Assembly: GCA_963978545.1 (NCBI GenBank) | Contig: OZ021730.1 | Location: forward strand, 3,698,201-3,762,200 | Direction: 5' to 3' | From: Linyphia triangularis | Taxonomy: Eukaryota > Arthropoda > Arachnida > Araneae > Linyphiidae | Length of the DNA stretch: 64,000 nucleotides | In this document: positions 44,583-55,249 of the stretch, piece by piece | How the letters are laid out: each line of letters starts with the position of its first letter | How positions within the stretch are numbered: position 1 is the stretch's first letter | Translations under genes and position numbers: made by a program | Notes under the pieces: model-generated | The model's input: the letters and a program-made list of their open reading frames with translations, nothing else | The model's database searches: none | What the model was told of the DNA's origin: nothing

Positions 44583-45246
44583 TAGACTGAGAGGCGACTG
44601 CAATTTTTGGACCTCATCGAACATCATTCTGATTTTTTTATAGAAATTAGAGAAAAGTGAGTAGATTACGAATCCACTGATCTGCTGTGGCAAAAATGGC
44701 CGAAACTAGTCAAAAATCGACTTTTAATAAGTTGAACTAAATCCAATTGCCAAATGAGCCATAACTTGCCAAATAATGAGCATTTTTTTTGTTATTTGGT
44801 AATCCTCACTCTTTAATTATCAATTAGGAAGGTTGCAGACAATTCGGATATCTGGCGACGGTCTACTTGCATCTATTAAAAGGGAGCCAAGTTGGCAATA
44901 AACATTACGTCATGGATGACGTGACTGATGTCGCCAATTTGGCTTAATTTTAAAAGATATAAGTTTTCCGAGCCAAAGATCAGAAATCGTTTGCGCTCTT
45001 TCTCATTGAAAATCAAAATGAAGTGGGTTGCCAAACGAATAAGTTTGTTCTCTTTTTGGCAAGTTATGACATATTTGGCAATCGGATTTTAATTGAACTC
45101 ATTCCAAGTTGATTTTTGATCAGTTTCGGCCATTTTTGCCACGACAGACCAGTGGATTCCTAATCTACTCAATTTTCTCCAATTTCTATAAAAAATTCAG
45201 AATGATGTTCGATGGGGTCCAAAAATTGCAGTCGCCTCTCGGACTA
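44583..45246. mobile_element. Foldback MITE FB-A, full copy
   Basis: TAGACTGAGAGGCGACTGCA ... TGCAGTCGCCTCTCGGACTA, centre ATTACGTCATGGATGACGTGA. 664 bp; preceded by TA and only 37 bp from the acceptor side of the S2-S3 exon. Confidence 0.92.
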
Positions 45247-45259
45247 GTACGTGGATGTA

Positions 45260-46434
45260 TCCCCAACGAAGTTACTCCCTGATTTGAAAATTAAGGGGGG
45301 TCCAGTACCGAAATTTCGTCCAAAATCAAAAAAAAAAAATTCTGATTTTAAAAAATAGTTCATACATTCCTAAAGAGAATGATGTTTTTATCTTATTCCT
45401 CCGGTGATTAGAACGCCACAAAATTACCTGTGATTAAAACATCACTAATGGGCGTAACACCTTGAAGCGTCTGCTTAAAGTGCGTTTTTTACAGATGTTG
45501 CATATTCAAATTGATATATCTCCAGAACCATTAACAATTGGCTATTCAAATTTTTGGAGCATTTAATTTATATAGTTTTAAACATTTTGTCTTCACAAAA
45601 TTTTATTTTTTTAATTATGTTTTAAAATATAACATTTAGCGCAAAGAATTACATTAAAAAAAAAGAAAAAATTTCGATATTTTAACTTTGAGAATTTTTT
45701 AAAAAAATTCTAATTCACCTATCAAAATTCTGTGAAGACAAAATTTTCTTTATATAATTATGTATTACAGAAAGCTTTCACTTTGAAAAAAAAAATTATT
45801 TTTTCTTGACTTATATCGAAATACGCAAACATCAATTATTATGGATTTTCCTTGGTTTTTAATTTTTTTAAAAATAACTAAACACAATATTTAAAAAAAA
45901 CATTATCTCAAAGATATATAAATAGTATCTCATACTTAAGATAAATTTTTGACATAAAAATTTACATAAATAAAGTTTTTTTTATTTTCGGTGCCGTACC
46001 CCCATAAGTAACTCAAAAACAAAGATGGAATATAACAAAAAGTAGAGTTATTTTGAAAGCTGTAATAATCCGAAACAGAAGTTTCAAAAATTAGTTACAA
46101 ATATTTCCAACAGATGGCGCTGTAGTTGCAAAATTCTAGAAATATGTTATAAATTTTGTCCTCTGCAAGCAATCATTGAAATCACGCCAACTTTCTTTCA
46201 CGTTAAAACAGTGGAACTATCCGAAGACTAGTCGCTCTGAGCTTCAAAACACTCGTTATTCATAAGAACTGCAGTGTACAGTGCCACCTAATGGCAACAC
46301 TTGTAACTAACTTTGAAAATTTAGTATAAGATTTTTATAGCTTTCAAAATAACTACACCTTTTGTTTCAATATGCTACCGATCTATGTTTTTGAGTTCAT
46401 TTTAAAATCAGGGAGTCCTTTTCTGATCACCCTG
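45260..46434. mobile_element. Foldback element with nested family-S MITE (45295-46004)
   Basis: The outer arms contain ACTCCCTGATTT...GTTATTTTGAAAGCT and its complement at 46330-46434, ending TGATCACCCTG|TA. Inside the left arm sits family S: GGGGGTCCAGTACCGAAATT ... TTTTCGGTGCCGTACCCCC. Non-coding. Confidence 0.6.
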
Positions 46435-46544
46435 TATCACAACTCTCGTAAATAACATAGAGAAATATTTTTGTGGCATTATGGTCTGCCAATCTAAGGG
46501 CTCCCGCCAGATAGTCTGGATGGTGGTAAAATCAAGGATTCTGG
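46435..46544. repeat. First copy of a 90 bp direct repeat
   Basis: TATCACAACTCTCGTAAATA...GGCATTATGGTCTGCC recurs at 46803-46890. The SINE-A at 46545 lies between the copies. Confidence 0.6.
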
Positions 46545-46725
46545 TTGGTTAGTTGTTTTCAGATTATCTGACGCCGTCAGCAAGAAGAGGGCTATAATGC
46601 GCCGAAACATTCGTCATTAGACAAGCCAACATACATTTACAAACACCCATGCCTAACACGGGACTCGAACCAGCAACCTCGCGGTCTAGAAGCTAGCACG
46701 CTAACCACTATACCGTTTGGTCGGC
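46545..46725 (-). repeat. SINE-A, copy 8 (minus)
   Basis: Full element, canonical T-arm CGAGTCCCG, flanked by TCAAGGATTCTGG / TCAGGGATTCTGG (12 of 13). Confidence 0.87.
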
Positions 46726-47724
46726 TCAGGGATTCTGGAGTTAAAATTAGGGATGGGAGAAATGTGGATTAATTTTAAAATCTAGGAGTCCGATGGACAC
46801 TCTATATCACAACTCTCGTAAATAACATAGAAAAGTACTTTTATGGCATTATGGTCTGCCTATCAAGGGGATAGCCTGGGTGGTGTCGGTCTCCATAGAA
46901 ACAAAAGTCGCCGATTCTGAATAGGGGTGATGCATTCAGGCTTCCAAAAAAAGATTACTATACAGCAAATATAAATGTATTTTTCCGTGAATTATTATCT
47001 CCACGGCAATCAACAACACTAGACAACCTGACGGGAGCTTGTGATAGACAGAGAGTACTCTGCATGTCTCTGTTTTGATCAAACACATGCACGAACCTGC
47101 GATTGAGGAAAATAAGTTTTTTTTATTAATGTCGCTAAACCATACGGGGTGAGGATTTGATCACACACTAAAGCTGAATTTTATTACAACGTATCATAAT
47201 TAGAAAAAAAATATATAATATCAACCAGGGGTGTGCAACATCGCACAACTTTTAACTACGCTGCAATACTGGTACCAGCATTTAATTTTGCGTCGATTGG
47301 AGTAACTTACCGTTTTCGTTTTCACATAGTCATTAATTAGAAAATTGTCTGTTTGGCAATGTTTAAGCGATAATAGGGATGTGAAACAGAGGAGAAACAG
47401 TCATTGACGGGCAATGCTCAAGACAAGATATATCTATTTTAAAGCGTGTGTTAACTTGTTTCTCTTTTATTGAATTTTTTACGAGGATTCCAGCTGGTTG
47501 TGCCTGAACTAATAATAAAGGTGACTTTAACCGGGTCCCCGAGGATTCGAGTGTTTTTTTTTATCACGGTTCAATTAAGAGACTTTGAAACACTTCGAGT
47601 TCCAATACATTGGAAAAATGGACCAATCTGCCCTAAGATAAAATAAACTTCAACAGGTACAAACAATGGTTATTAAAAGACATCTGGATCTAAATGAAGA
47701 AAGCATCATACACTGCTAATGTAA
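46726..47724. other. Spacer with second 90 bp repeat copy and a repeat-R fragment
   Basis: 46803-46890 repeats 46435-46525. 47225-47490 carries the ATCGCACAACTTTTAACTAC end of repeat R. Nothing coding. Confidence 0.45.
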
Positions 47725-48066
47725 TAGACTGAGAGGCGACTGCAATTTTTGGACCCCATCGAACATCATTCTGAATTTTTTATAGAAATTGGAGAAAAGT
47801 GAGTAGATTACGAATCCACTGGTCTGCCGTGGCAAAAATGGTAGAAACTGATCAAAAATCGACTTGGAATGAGTTGAACTAAATCCAATTGCGCCATAAC
47901 TTGCCAAATAATGAGCATTTTTTTGTTATTTGGTAACCCTCACTCTTTAATTTTCAATTAAGAAGGTTGCAGACGATTCGTGTGTGTGGCTATGGCTTAC
48001 TTGAATCTTTCACAAATGAGCCAAATCGGCAATAAGTGTTACGTCACTGATGACGTAACTGATGTT
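47725..48066. mobile_element. Foldback MITE FB-A, left half
   Basis: Complete left arm from TAGACTGAGAGGCGACTGCA to the centre GTTACGTCACTGATGACGTAA. The right arm is displaced beyond the 316 bp array and resumes at 50143. Confidence 0.88.
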
Positions 48067-48104
48067 TAACTGATGACGTAACGAAAGTTTAGACATTTAG
48101 TTTA

Positions 48105-50142
48105 ACTTAAAGCGTAAGCAGCTTTCAATGGGCGAAGAACGGGGTTTGAACCGATGACCATGATGTCTCAGAATAGATACTTTACCCCTGTTCAAAAGAG
48201 TACTCCGATGCACAGAAGTTTGATCTGTTATTTGATGACGCCACATATAGCCCCCTCCCAGTGACGAAGGAGCGATGCTGTTGATCAATGTCTGATCGGA
48301 GTTGGAGGTTTTTTGAGATGCTTGTTGCATCGTTGTGTGAGTGTTGGCTGGTTGCGATGAAATGTCTCTTTTTCAGAAGCACCGATAGATGGCAGCATGA
48401 ATCATTTTTAGTCCAGTCACCAATAAAGCGTATACAGCTTTCAATGGGCGAAGAACGGGGTTTGAACCGAGGACCATGATGTCTCGGAATAGATACTTTA
48501 CCCCTGTGCAAAAGAGTACTCCGATGCACAGAAGTTTGATCTGTTATTTGATGACGCCACATATAGCCCCCTCCCAGTGACGAAGGAGCGATGCTGTTGA
48601 TCAATGTCTGATCGGAGTTGGAGGTTTTTTGAGATGCTTGTTGCATCGTTGTGTGAGTGTTGGCTGGTTGCGATGAAATGTCTCTTTTTCAGAAGCACCG
48701 ATAGATGGCAGCATGAATCATTTTTAGTCCAGTCACCAATAAAGCGTATACAGCTTTCAATGGGCGAAGAACGGGGTTTGAACCGAGGACCATGATGTCT
48801 CGGAATAGATACTTTACCCCTGTTCAAAAGAGTACTCCGATGCACAGAAGTTTGATCTGTTATTTGATGACGCCACATATAGCCCCCTCCCAGTGACGAA
48901 GGAGCGATGCTGTTGATCAATGTCTGATCGGAGTTGGGGGTTTTTTGAGATGCTTGTTGCATCGTTGTGTGAGTGTTGGCTGGTTGCGATGAAATGTCTC
49001 TTTTTCAGAAGCACCGATAGATGGCAGCATGAATCATTTTTAGTCCAGTCACCAATAAAGCGTATACAGCTTTCAATGGGCGAAGAACGGGGTTTGAACC
49101 GAGGACCATGATGTCTCGGAATAGATACTTTACCCCTGTTCAAAAGAGTACTCCGATGCACAGAAGTTTGATCTGTTATTTGATGACGCCACATATAGCC
49201 CCCTCCCAGTGACGAAGGAGCGATGCTGTTGATCAATGTCTGATCGGAGTTGGAGGTTTTTTGAGATGCTTGTTGCATCGTTGTGTGAGTGTTGGCTGGT
49301 TGCGATGAAATGTCTCTTTTTCAGAAGCACCGATAGATGGCAGCATGAATCATTTTTAGTCCAGTCACCAATAAAGCGTATACAGCTTTCAATGGGCGAA
49401 GAACGGGGTTTGAACCGAGGACCATGATGTCTCGGAATAGATACTTTACCCCTGTGCAAAAGAGTACTCCGATGCACAGAAGTTTGATCTGTTATTTGAT
49501 GACGCCACATATAGCCCCCTCCCAGTGACGAAGGAGCGATGCTGTTGATCAATGTCTGATCGGAGTTGGAGGTTTTTTGAGATGCTTGTTGAATCGTTGT
49601 GTGAGTGTTGGCTGGTTGCGATGAAATATCTCTTTTTCAGAAGCACCGATAGATGGCAGCATGAATCATTTTTAGTCCAGTCACCAATAAAGCGTAAGCA
49701 GCTTTCAATGGGCGAAGAACGGGGTTTGAACCGAGGACCATGATGTCTCGGAATAGATACTTTACCCCTGTTCAAAAGAGTACTCCGATGCACAGAAGTT
49801 TGATCTGTTATTTGATGACGCCACATATAGCCCCCTCCCAGTGACGAAGGAGCGATGCTGTTGATCAATGTCTGATCGGAGTTGGAGGTTTTTTGAGATG
49901 CTTGTTGCATCGTTGTGTGAGTGTTGGCTGGTTGCGATGAAATGTCTCTTTTTCAGAAGCACCGATAGATGGCAGCATGAATCATTTTTAGTCCAGTCAC
50001 CAATAAAGCGTAAGCAGCTTTCAATGGGCGAAGAACGGGGTTTGAACCGAGGACCATGATGTCTCGGAATAGATACTTTACCCCTGTGCAAAAGAGTACT
50101 CCGATGCACAGAAGTTTGATCTGTTATTTGATGACGCCACAA
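48105..50142. repeat. Satellite-like array, 316 bp period, about 6.4 units
   Basis: AGTACTCCGATGCACAGAAG recurs every 316 bp from about 48.2 kb, with very few differences between units (for example TTCAAAAG/TGCAAAAG, GCGTATAC/GCGTAAGC). The unit contains a minus-strand B-box GGTTCAAACCCCG with an A-box-like GGGGTAAAGTATC upstream, and the body motifs CACATATAGCCCCCTCCC and ACCGATAGATGGCAGCATGA shared with SINE-B. 316 is not a multiple of 3, so the repeated 154-residue frames are not proteins. Confidence 0.96.
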
Positions 50143-50268
50143 ACTCATTCAAAGCCGATTTTTTAATATTTTCGGCCATTTGTGCCTCGGCAGACCAGTG
50201 GATTCATTTTCTTCCTGACATTTCTCTACTTTCTATAAAAAAATTCAGAATGATGTTGGATAGGGTAC
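50143..50268. mobile_element. Foldback MITE FB-A, displaced right-arm fragment
   Basis: AACTCATTCAAAGCCGATTT, TCGGCAGACCAGTGGATTC and AAATTCAGAATGATGTTGGA match the right arm of FB-A. The final ~25 bp of the terminus is missing. Confidence 0.85.
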
Positions 50269-50331
50269 CTAATCTACACCTAAAAAGATGTGCTTTGGGA
50301 CGGTTCGCTCTTCAATGAAATGAGTACTTAC

Positions 50332-50437
50332 CAATGTCGCATTGACACTGTTGGAGTCGCCAAATGGGAACGGGGTGAAGACGGCTAAGGCTATACAGTT
50401 GGCGAAAATGGTAAAAAGTATAAGATATTCAAAAGGT
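50332..50437 (-). CDS. Ca-alpha1D: Cav1 exon: domain I segment S1
   Basis: A 106 bp exon between acceptor CTTCAG|A and donor ACATTG|GTAAGT. Its first base completes the Lys codon begun in the previous exon, giving [22 protein letters not shown]. Thirty-five full codons follow and the exon ends in phase 0. It encodes the first transmembrane helix of repeat I and the start of the S1-S2 loop ([15 protein letters not shown]), which carries an N-A-T sequon for possible N-glycosylation. The FANCIALAV core is diagnostic of high-voltage-activated channels. The donor lies about 60 bp from the truncated end of an FB-A foldback element (50143-50268). Confidence 0.95.
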
Positions 50438-50521
50438 CTGAAGAAAGTTAAGGATTTCATTTTGCATTCTTAAAACAGTTTAGCAACATAAATCAAATCG
50501 AGTGAACAGTTGCAACGCTAT

Positions 50522-51213
50522 CAGAGGTCGGAAATATCGATCAAAATAAATATCGATACTATATCGATAGGAAAAAATATCGATATATCGATACGTCATT
50601 TTTTTTTATTATTATTTAATTTTCAATTTTGCATTAAACGAAGTTTTTCGGGGCAAATTTCTACTTATCATGAATTCATGCCAAAATTGTTTTAATAAAT
50701 AAATTATTAAAATTGTTTTAATAAATAAATAATTAAAATTGTTTTTTTAATTAAATTATATTATCAATCAGAATAAATAAAATACATTTGGATGTCAATG
50801 CATACATTCACATTTATTTTTAAAGAAGAAATTTTGAAAAGTAGTCTACCTCATATTTTGCTACTAGAGATGTTTTTAATATTTAAAACTAAATGCAAAT
50901 TCCAGGCACACGTCGGCAACTGAAACGGTGCTATGTTAATGATTACTAATAAATGATCTTATCTTTCCATTACATTTTGTTTTCTTTTTGGTTAAGGTTC
51001 CATTTTAACTATCTCTCAGTTAAGTCCAAACTTGAGTTTTGAAGTTTTTGAAACGGGAATAAAGAAAATCAGAAAAACACATAGAACTACAAAATGATCG
51101 TCAAAAAACTAAAAATGTTTGGAAATATCGATATATCGGTTACTTGTATCGATATTTTGAATATCGATATTTAAAAAAAAAAAAATATCGTATCGATATA
51201 TCTCCGACCTCTA
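50522..51213. mobile_element. hAT-type MITE, family W, copy 1
   Basis: Inverted ends CAGAGGTCGGAAATATCGAT / ATCGATATATCTCCGACCTC(TA); 8 bp flanks AACGCTAT / AAAGCTAT. 692 bp, with many ATCGATA words in both ends. Confidence 0.8.
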
Positions 51214-51794
51214 AAAGCTATACACAACAGGAAACACTCTACTTACAATTTCATAACAACACACAAGAGGACATAGTTATTTATGCAACTAGTTGGGAAA
51301 GGGATACTTTTTCAAACGAAGCAAAATGCTTATTTGACGAGTGAGATAGCACGAGTCAAATAATTTAACGAGTTTGAAAAAGTGATTTCACATGTGTTTG
51401 GTGCAAAAAATATCTTCAAGGTATTTGACCACCCTGGAAAGCTAAAAAATACAACATTTTCAATATTTTTTTTTTTTTTTCAGGTCTTGTATAAGATATT
51501 ACAATGATTTTTTTTTTTTTTTTTTTACTTTTATTTGGAGCTTATAGAATTCAACAATACTTAATTTTTTTTCAAATTTCATTTTTTAACAAATATAATG
51601 TTAACAATTAAATGGTGTCCCACGGCGGACAGTTAATCTCAGGATTGGTGAATCTGAAAAAAAAAAAAAAAAAAAAAAAAAAAAGGAAAAAAAACCCCCG
51701 GAATCTTCAAAAGAAAGGTCCCTTACATGACAATTTACCACAAATTGCCAAAAATTAAAAAATTGCGGATGTTTGAAAAAAAAGGTTGAAATTA
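51214..51794. other. Spacer with long A and T runs
   Basis: T-runs near 51465 and 51510 and an A-run of about 27 near 51658-51684. No gene recognised. Confidence 0.4.
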
Positions 51795-52585
51795 ATAGTT
51801 TAAAAATCTAAAAAAATACGCTTTTATAGAAAAGTGAACTAAAAAGTAGAAAATAATTTTAAATAAGTTTGAAATAAGAATAGAGTGATTAACAAGAAAT
51901 ATTTATTTTATCGTAAAAAAGCATGTTCTTATTTCAAACTTATTTAAAATTATTTTCTACTTTTTAGTTCTCTTTTCTATAAAAGCGTATTTTTTTAGAT
52001 TTTTAAACTATTAATTATTTTCTACTTTTTAGTTTGGTTTTCTATTAAAGCGTGTTTTTTTAGTTTTTAAACTATTAATTATTTTTTCTGTAAACTATAT
52101 ATTTTTTTTTTAGTTAGTGTACAAAACTCTCCAGTTGTTTCTACCAATAGTCACATGATGTCTCAAATTTAAGTCATGTGTATGCCTTAGTACACACCGT
52201 ATTACTTGGCACAAAACACTACCGTGTCTCTGAATATGAAAAATCACTAATCCTGAAGATCCTGGTAAGGATAATGCGACTTAAAAAAACACGCTTTGTA
52301 TAACTGTCGTTCAAACGACAAATCTTTCTAACGGCACACCAGGGTTCGATTTCGGAGAAGGTTGGTTGGTAGGAATTTAACGGCGCAAGGGCAACACGAG
52401 TTAATCCTTGTGATAAAGCGACAAACTTATTGAATTATTGAATTGTCATCGGTCCTTAATAAGTATGAAAAATTTCGAGTTAATCCGACGTTTTGAAGGG
52501 GGTCAAAATCATGTTCAAAGATTCCGTTACATACTAACATATATACGTCTGAAGCTAATAAAAGCGTATTAAAAACACCCCTGTT
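51795..52585 (+). repeat. Composite repeat E, copy 3
   Basis: As copy 1 but with a collapsed hairpin (AAAAAAGCATG). Body with CACCAGGGTTCGATTTCGGA, GGTTGGTTGGTAGG and the AATAAAAGCGTATTAAAAAC tail. Confidence 0.6.
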
Positions 52586-52794
52586 TTTCACTATTCTTTG
52601 CTGAAAAAACAATGTTAAATTTTTTTTTTGGGGGGGGGGGGGCAAAATGTGATAAATTGGCTTACAAAACATCTCAACGAACAAAACAAGACAAAAATCA
52701 TTTTAATCAGCCGAATAGTTTCGGAGATTAAGTGTCCGCCATTTGAAAAAAAGTTTCGAGAAAAACGCGTTTTAATTTTTTACTCGCTATTTTT

Positions 52795-53995
52795 AACACG
52801 CTTTTATTAGTTTCACCGTATGTTAGCTTGTATCCGACTCTTTTGGGCTTGATTTTGCCCTACTTTAAGCCATCAGATTTGATTCAAACTTTGTACACTT
52901 GTCAAAGACCCGATGACAATACAATAATTCAATAAGTTTGTCGCTTTATCACAAGGATTAGCTCGCGTTGCCCTTGCGCCGTTAAATTCCTACCAACCAA
53001 CCTTTTCCGGAATCGAACCCTGGTGTGCCGTTACCCCGTTACAATCCCAGTAATCACAGAACCTATCATCGGTGAGCACGACGGTTATACAAAGCGTGTT
53101 TTTATTAGTCGCATTATCCTTACCAGGATCTTCAGGATTAATGATTTTTCAGAGACACGGTAGTGTTTTGTGCCAAGTAATAAGGCGTGTACTAAGGCAT
53201 ACACATGACTTAAATTTGAAACAAGCGTGTGACTATTGGCAGGAACAACTGGAGAGTTTTGTACACTTAACTAAAAAAATTAACTAAAAAAAATTATAGT
53301 TTACAGAAAAAATAATTAATAGTTTAAAAAACTAAAAAACACGCTTTAATAGAAAAGTGAACTAAAAAGTAGAAAATAATTAATAGTTTAAAAATCTAAA
53401 AAACGCGCTTTAATAGAAAACCAAACTAAAAAGTAGAAAATAATTAATAGTTTAAAAAACTAAAAAACGCGCTTTAATAGAAAACCAAACTAAAAAGTAG
53501 AAAATAATGAATAGTTTAAAAATCTAAAAAACGCGCTTTAATAGAAAACCAAACTAAAAAGTAGAAAATAATTAATAGTTTAAAAAACTAAAAAACACGC
53601 TTTAATAGAAAACCAAACTAAAAAGTAGAAAATAATTAATAGTTTAAAAAACTAAAAACCACGCTTTAATAGAAAACCAAACTAAAAAGTAGAAAATAAT
53701 TAATAGTTTAAAAAACTAAAAAACGCGCTTTAATAGAAAAGTGAACTAAAAAGTAGAAAATAATTTTAAATGAGTTTGAAATAAGAATAGAGTGATTAAC
53801 AAGAAATATTTATTTTATCGTAAAAAAGCGTGGGGTGCTTGATGTCAATTGTTGTAAATATTTAATGACAGATATTAGTAAAAGTAGAGCCATTATGAAA
53901 ATATCTTAAAAAGCATCCCAAGCTTTTTTACGATAAAATAAATATTTCTTGTTAATCACTCTATTATTATTTCAAACTTATTTAAAATTATTTTC
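52795..53995 (-). repeat. Composite repeat E, copy 4 (inverted)
   Basis: Minus-strand copy facing copy 3: tail AACACGCTTTTATTAGTTTC at the left, body, then an expanded AT-rich part containing the 64 bp tandem units and the CGTGGGGTGCTT hairpin at about 53830-53930. Confidence 0.6.
53300..53765. repeat. 64 bp tandem repeat within composite repeat E
   Basis: About seven units of AATAATTAATAGTTTAAAAA + CTAAAAAACGCGCTTTAATA + GAAAACCAAACTAAAAAGTA + GAA. Spacing is 64 bp. The two variants GTGAACT and CCAAACT mark outer and inner units. Confidence 0.92.
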
Positions 53996-54051
53996 AAATA
54001 GTTACAAGATTGTAACATAGCGAGTATAGGAACTGATCCTTGTCAGGACTT

Positions 54052-54742
54052 TAGAGGTCGGAAATATCGATCAAAATAAATATCGATACTATATCGTTGC
54101 ATGGAAAAAAGTATCGATATATCGATACATGATTTATTTATTTTTTTAATTGATTTTCAATTTTGCCAGAAACGAAGTTTATCGGGGCAAATTTCTAATT
54201 TTCATGAATTCATGCCAAAATTGCTTTAATGAATAAATTCGAAAAATTGTTTTAGTAAATAAATTAGAAAAATTGCTTTAATAAATTATATTACCTACAT
54301 TTGGATGTCAATGCATAAATTCAAATTTATTTTTAAAGAAGGAATTTTGAAAAATACTTTACCGCATATTTGGCTGATAGAGATGAATTTAATATTTAAA
54401 ATTAGATGCAAATTCCAGGCAGACGTTGACAACAGTAACGACGCTATTGTTAATGACTACTAATAAATAGTCTTATCTTTCCATTACATTATGTTTTCTT
54501 TTTGGTTAGGGCGCCATTTTAACTGTCTCTCAGCCAAGTCCAAACTTTAGTTTTGAAGTTTTTGAAAAGGGAATAAAGAAAATCGAAAAAACACACGGAA
54601 CTACAAAACGATCATCAAAAAGCTAAAATTTTTTGTAAACATCGATATATCGGTGACTAGTATCGATATTTTTACTATCGATATATATTTTTTTTAAAAT
54701 ATCGATTAAAATATTGTTGTATCGATATATCGCCGACCTCTA
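54052..54742. mobile_element. hAT-type MITE, family W, copy 2
   Basis: Ends TAGAGGTCGGAAATATCGAT / ATCGATATATCGCCGACCTCTA; 8 bp flanks CAGGACTT / CAGGACTG (7 of 8). 691 bp, same size as copy 1. It ends about 80 bp from the donor of the N-terminal exon. Confidence 0.83.
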
Positions 54743-54822
54743 CAGGACTGCCTCTTAAGAGATACCTTTCTAAGAGAGCCTTGAATCGGAAAGACATTGA
54801 AAATGAAGTTGTGAAAGGATAC

Positions 54823-55093
54823 TTCCACTCTACGATGGTGATGCAGAGGGCGCGCAGTGGGTTCTTGAGTCCGAGGCAGAAGAGCGCCCTCACCGGCCGC
54901 TCCACCACTTTGGGGGGCTTCCTCACCACCCGCTTACGCTCCAGCTTCTCCTTGTCCAGGGCGGAGGTGGCACCCAGGGCGGCCTCCCACGCTGAGCTCA
55001 GGGGCTTACCGTCCTCCCCCTCTCCTCCTCCTCCTCCCTCATCGACACCCGCCTCCTCCTCCCCTTTGCCCTCCTCTTCTTCGGGCTCGGGAG
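54823..55093 (-). CDS. Ca-alpha1D: Cav1 exon: acidic/glycine-rich N-terminus to pre-S1
   Basis: A 271 bp exon that starts after a TTGTTTCAG acceptor with two bases of a split codon and ends TGGAA|GTATCC (phase 2). The first ~35 residues are low-complexity Glu/Gly/Asp ([12 protein letters not shown], then a GGGGG run), followed by a basic stretch ([15 protein letters not shown]). The last ~28 residues, [12 protein letters not shown]...[12 protein letters not shown], are the strongly conserved segment that enters S1 of domain I in Cav1 channels. The tail lies in the cytoplasm. An upstream exon must exist because the acceptor is good and the reading frame is already open, but no candidate was recognised up to base 64000. 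The open frame on the opposite strand (54781-55116) is only a shadow of this GC-rich exon. Confidence 0.92.
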
Positions 55094-55249
55094 CTGAAAC
55101 AAGAGAGAACATTTGACTCAGGGCGACTCAAAATTGTAAAATCTTTATTTTTAGAGCTATTTTTCTGAATTTTTTTTTCACGCAGTAATCTACGGTGCTT
55201 TGAAATTTAAGAAAAAAAAATTAAATATTTAAATTTAAAACATTTTTGT

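Larger units (their letters stand above)
1809..55093 (-). other. Ca-alpha1D: L-type (Cav1) voltage-gated calcium channel alpha-1 subunit gene, partial locus
   Basis: Span of nine minus-strand exons that together encode the N-terminal tail, all of homologous repeat I and the start of the I-II linker of a Cav1 alpha-1 subunit (about 412 codons). The protein is the plasma-membrane calcium pore of excitable cells. Every intron has GT and AG borders, and intron phases in order are 2, 0, 2, 1, 1, 0, 2, 1, 1, so the exons join in one open frame. Introns measure about 4.4, 5.8, 4.4, 1.2, 8.6, 10.5, 10.0 and 7.2 kb and are packed with transposons. L-type rather than Cav2 or Cav3 identity rests on the S4-S5/S5 wording [16 protein letters not shown]...HIALLV and on the AID. 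The symbol is that of the Drosophila counterpart; orthology is inferred, not tested. The 5' exons and domains II-IV are not seen. Confidence 0.93.

Noticed and set aside
44367..44585. 72-residue plus-strand frame ([17 protein letters not shown]...)
   Set aside because: It lies antisense to a perfect S2-S3 exon of the calcium channel with splice sites and correct phases.
48182..50148. Repeated 128-154 residue minus-strand frames and 63-residue plus-strand frames, nearly identical
   Set aside because: They recur with the 316 bp satellite period, which is not a multiple of 3, exist on both strands at once, and match no protein family. They are by-products of a homogeneous array.
54781..55116. 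111-residue plus-strand frame, Ser/Pro-rich
   Set aside because: Antisense shadow of the Glu/Gly-rich N-terminal exon.
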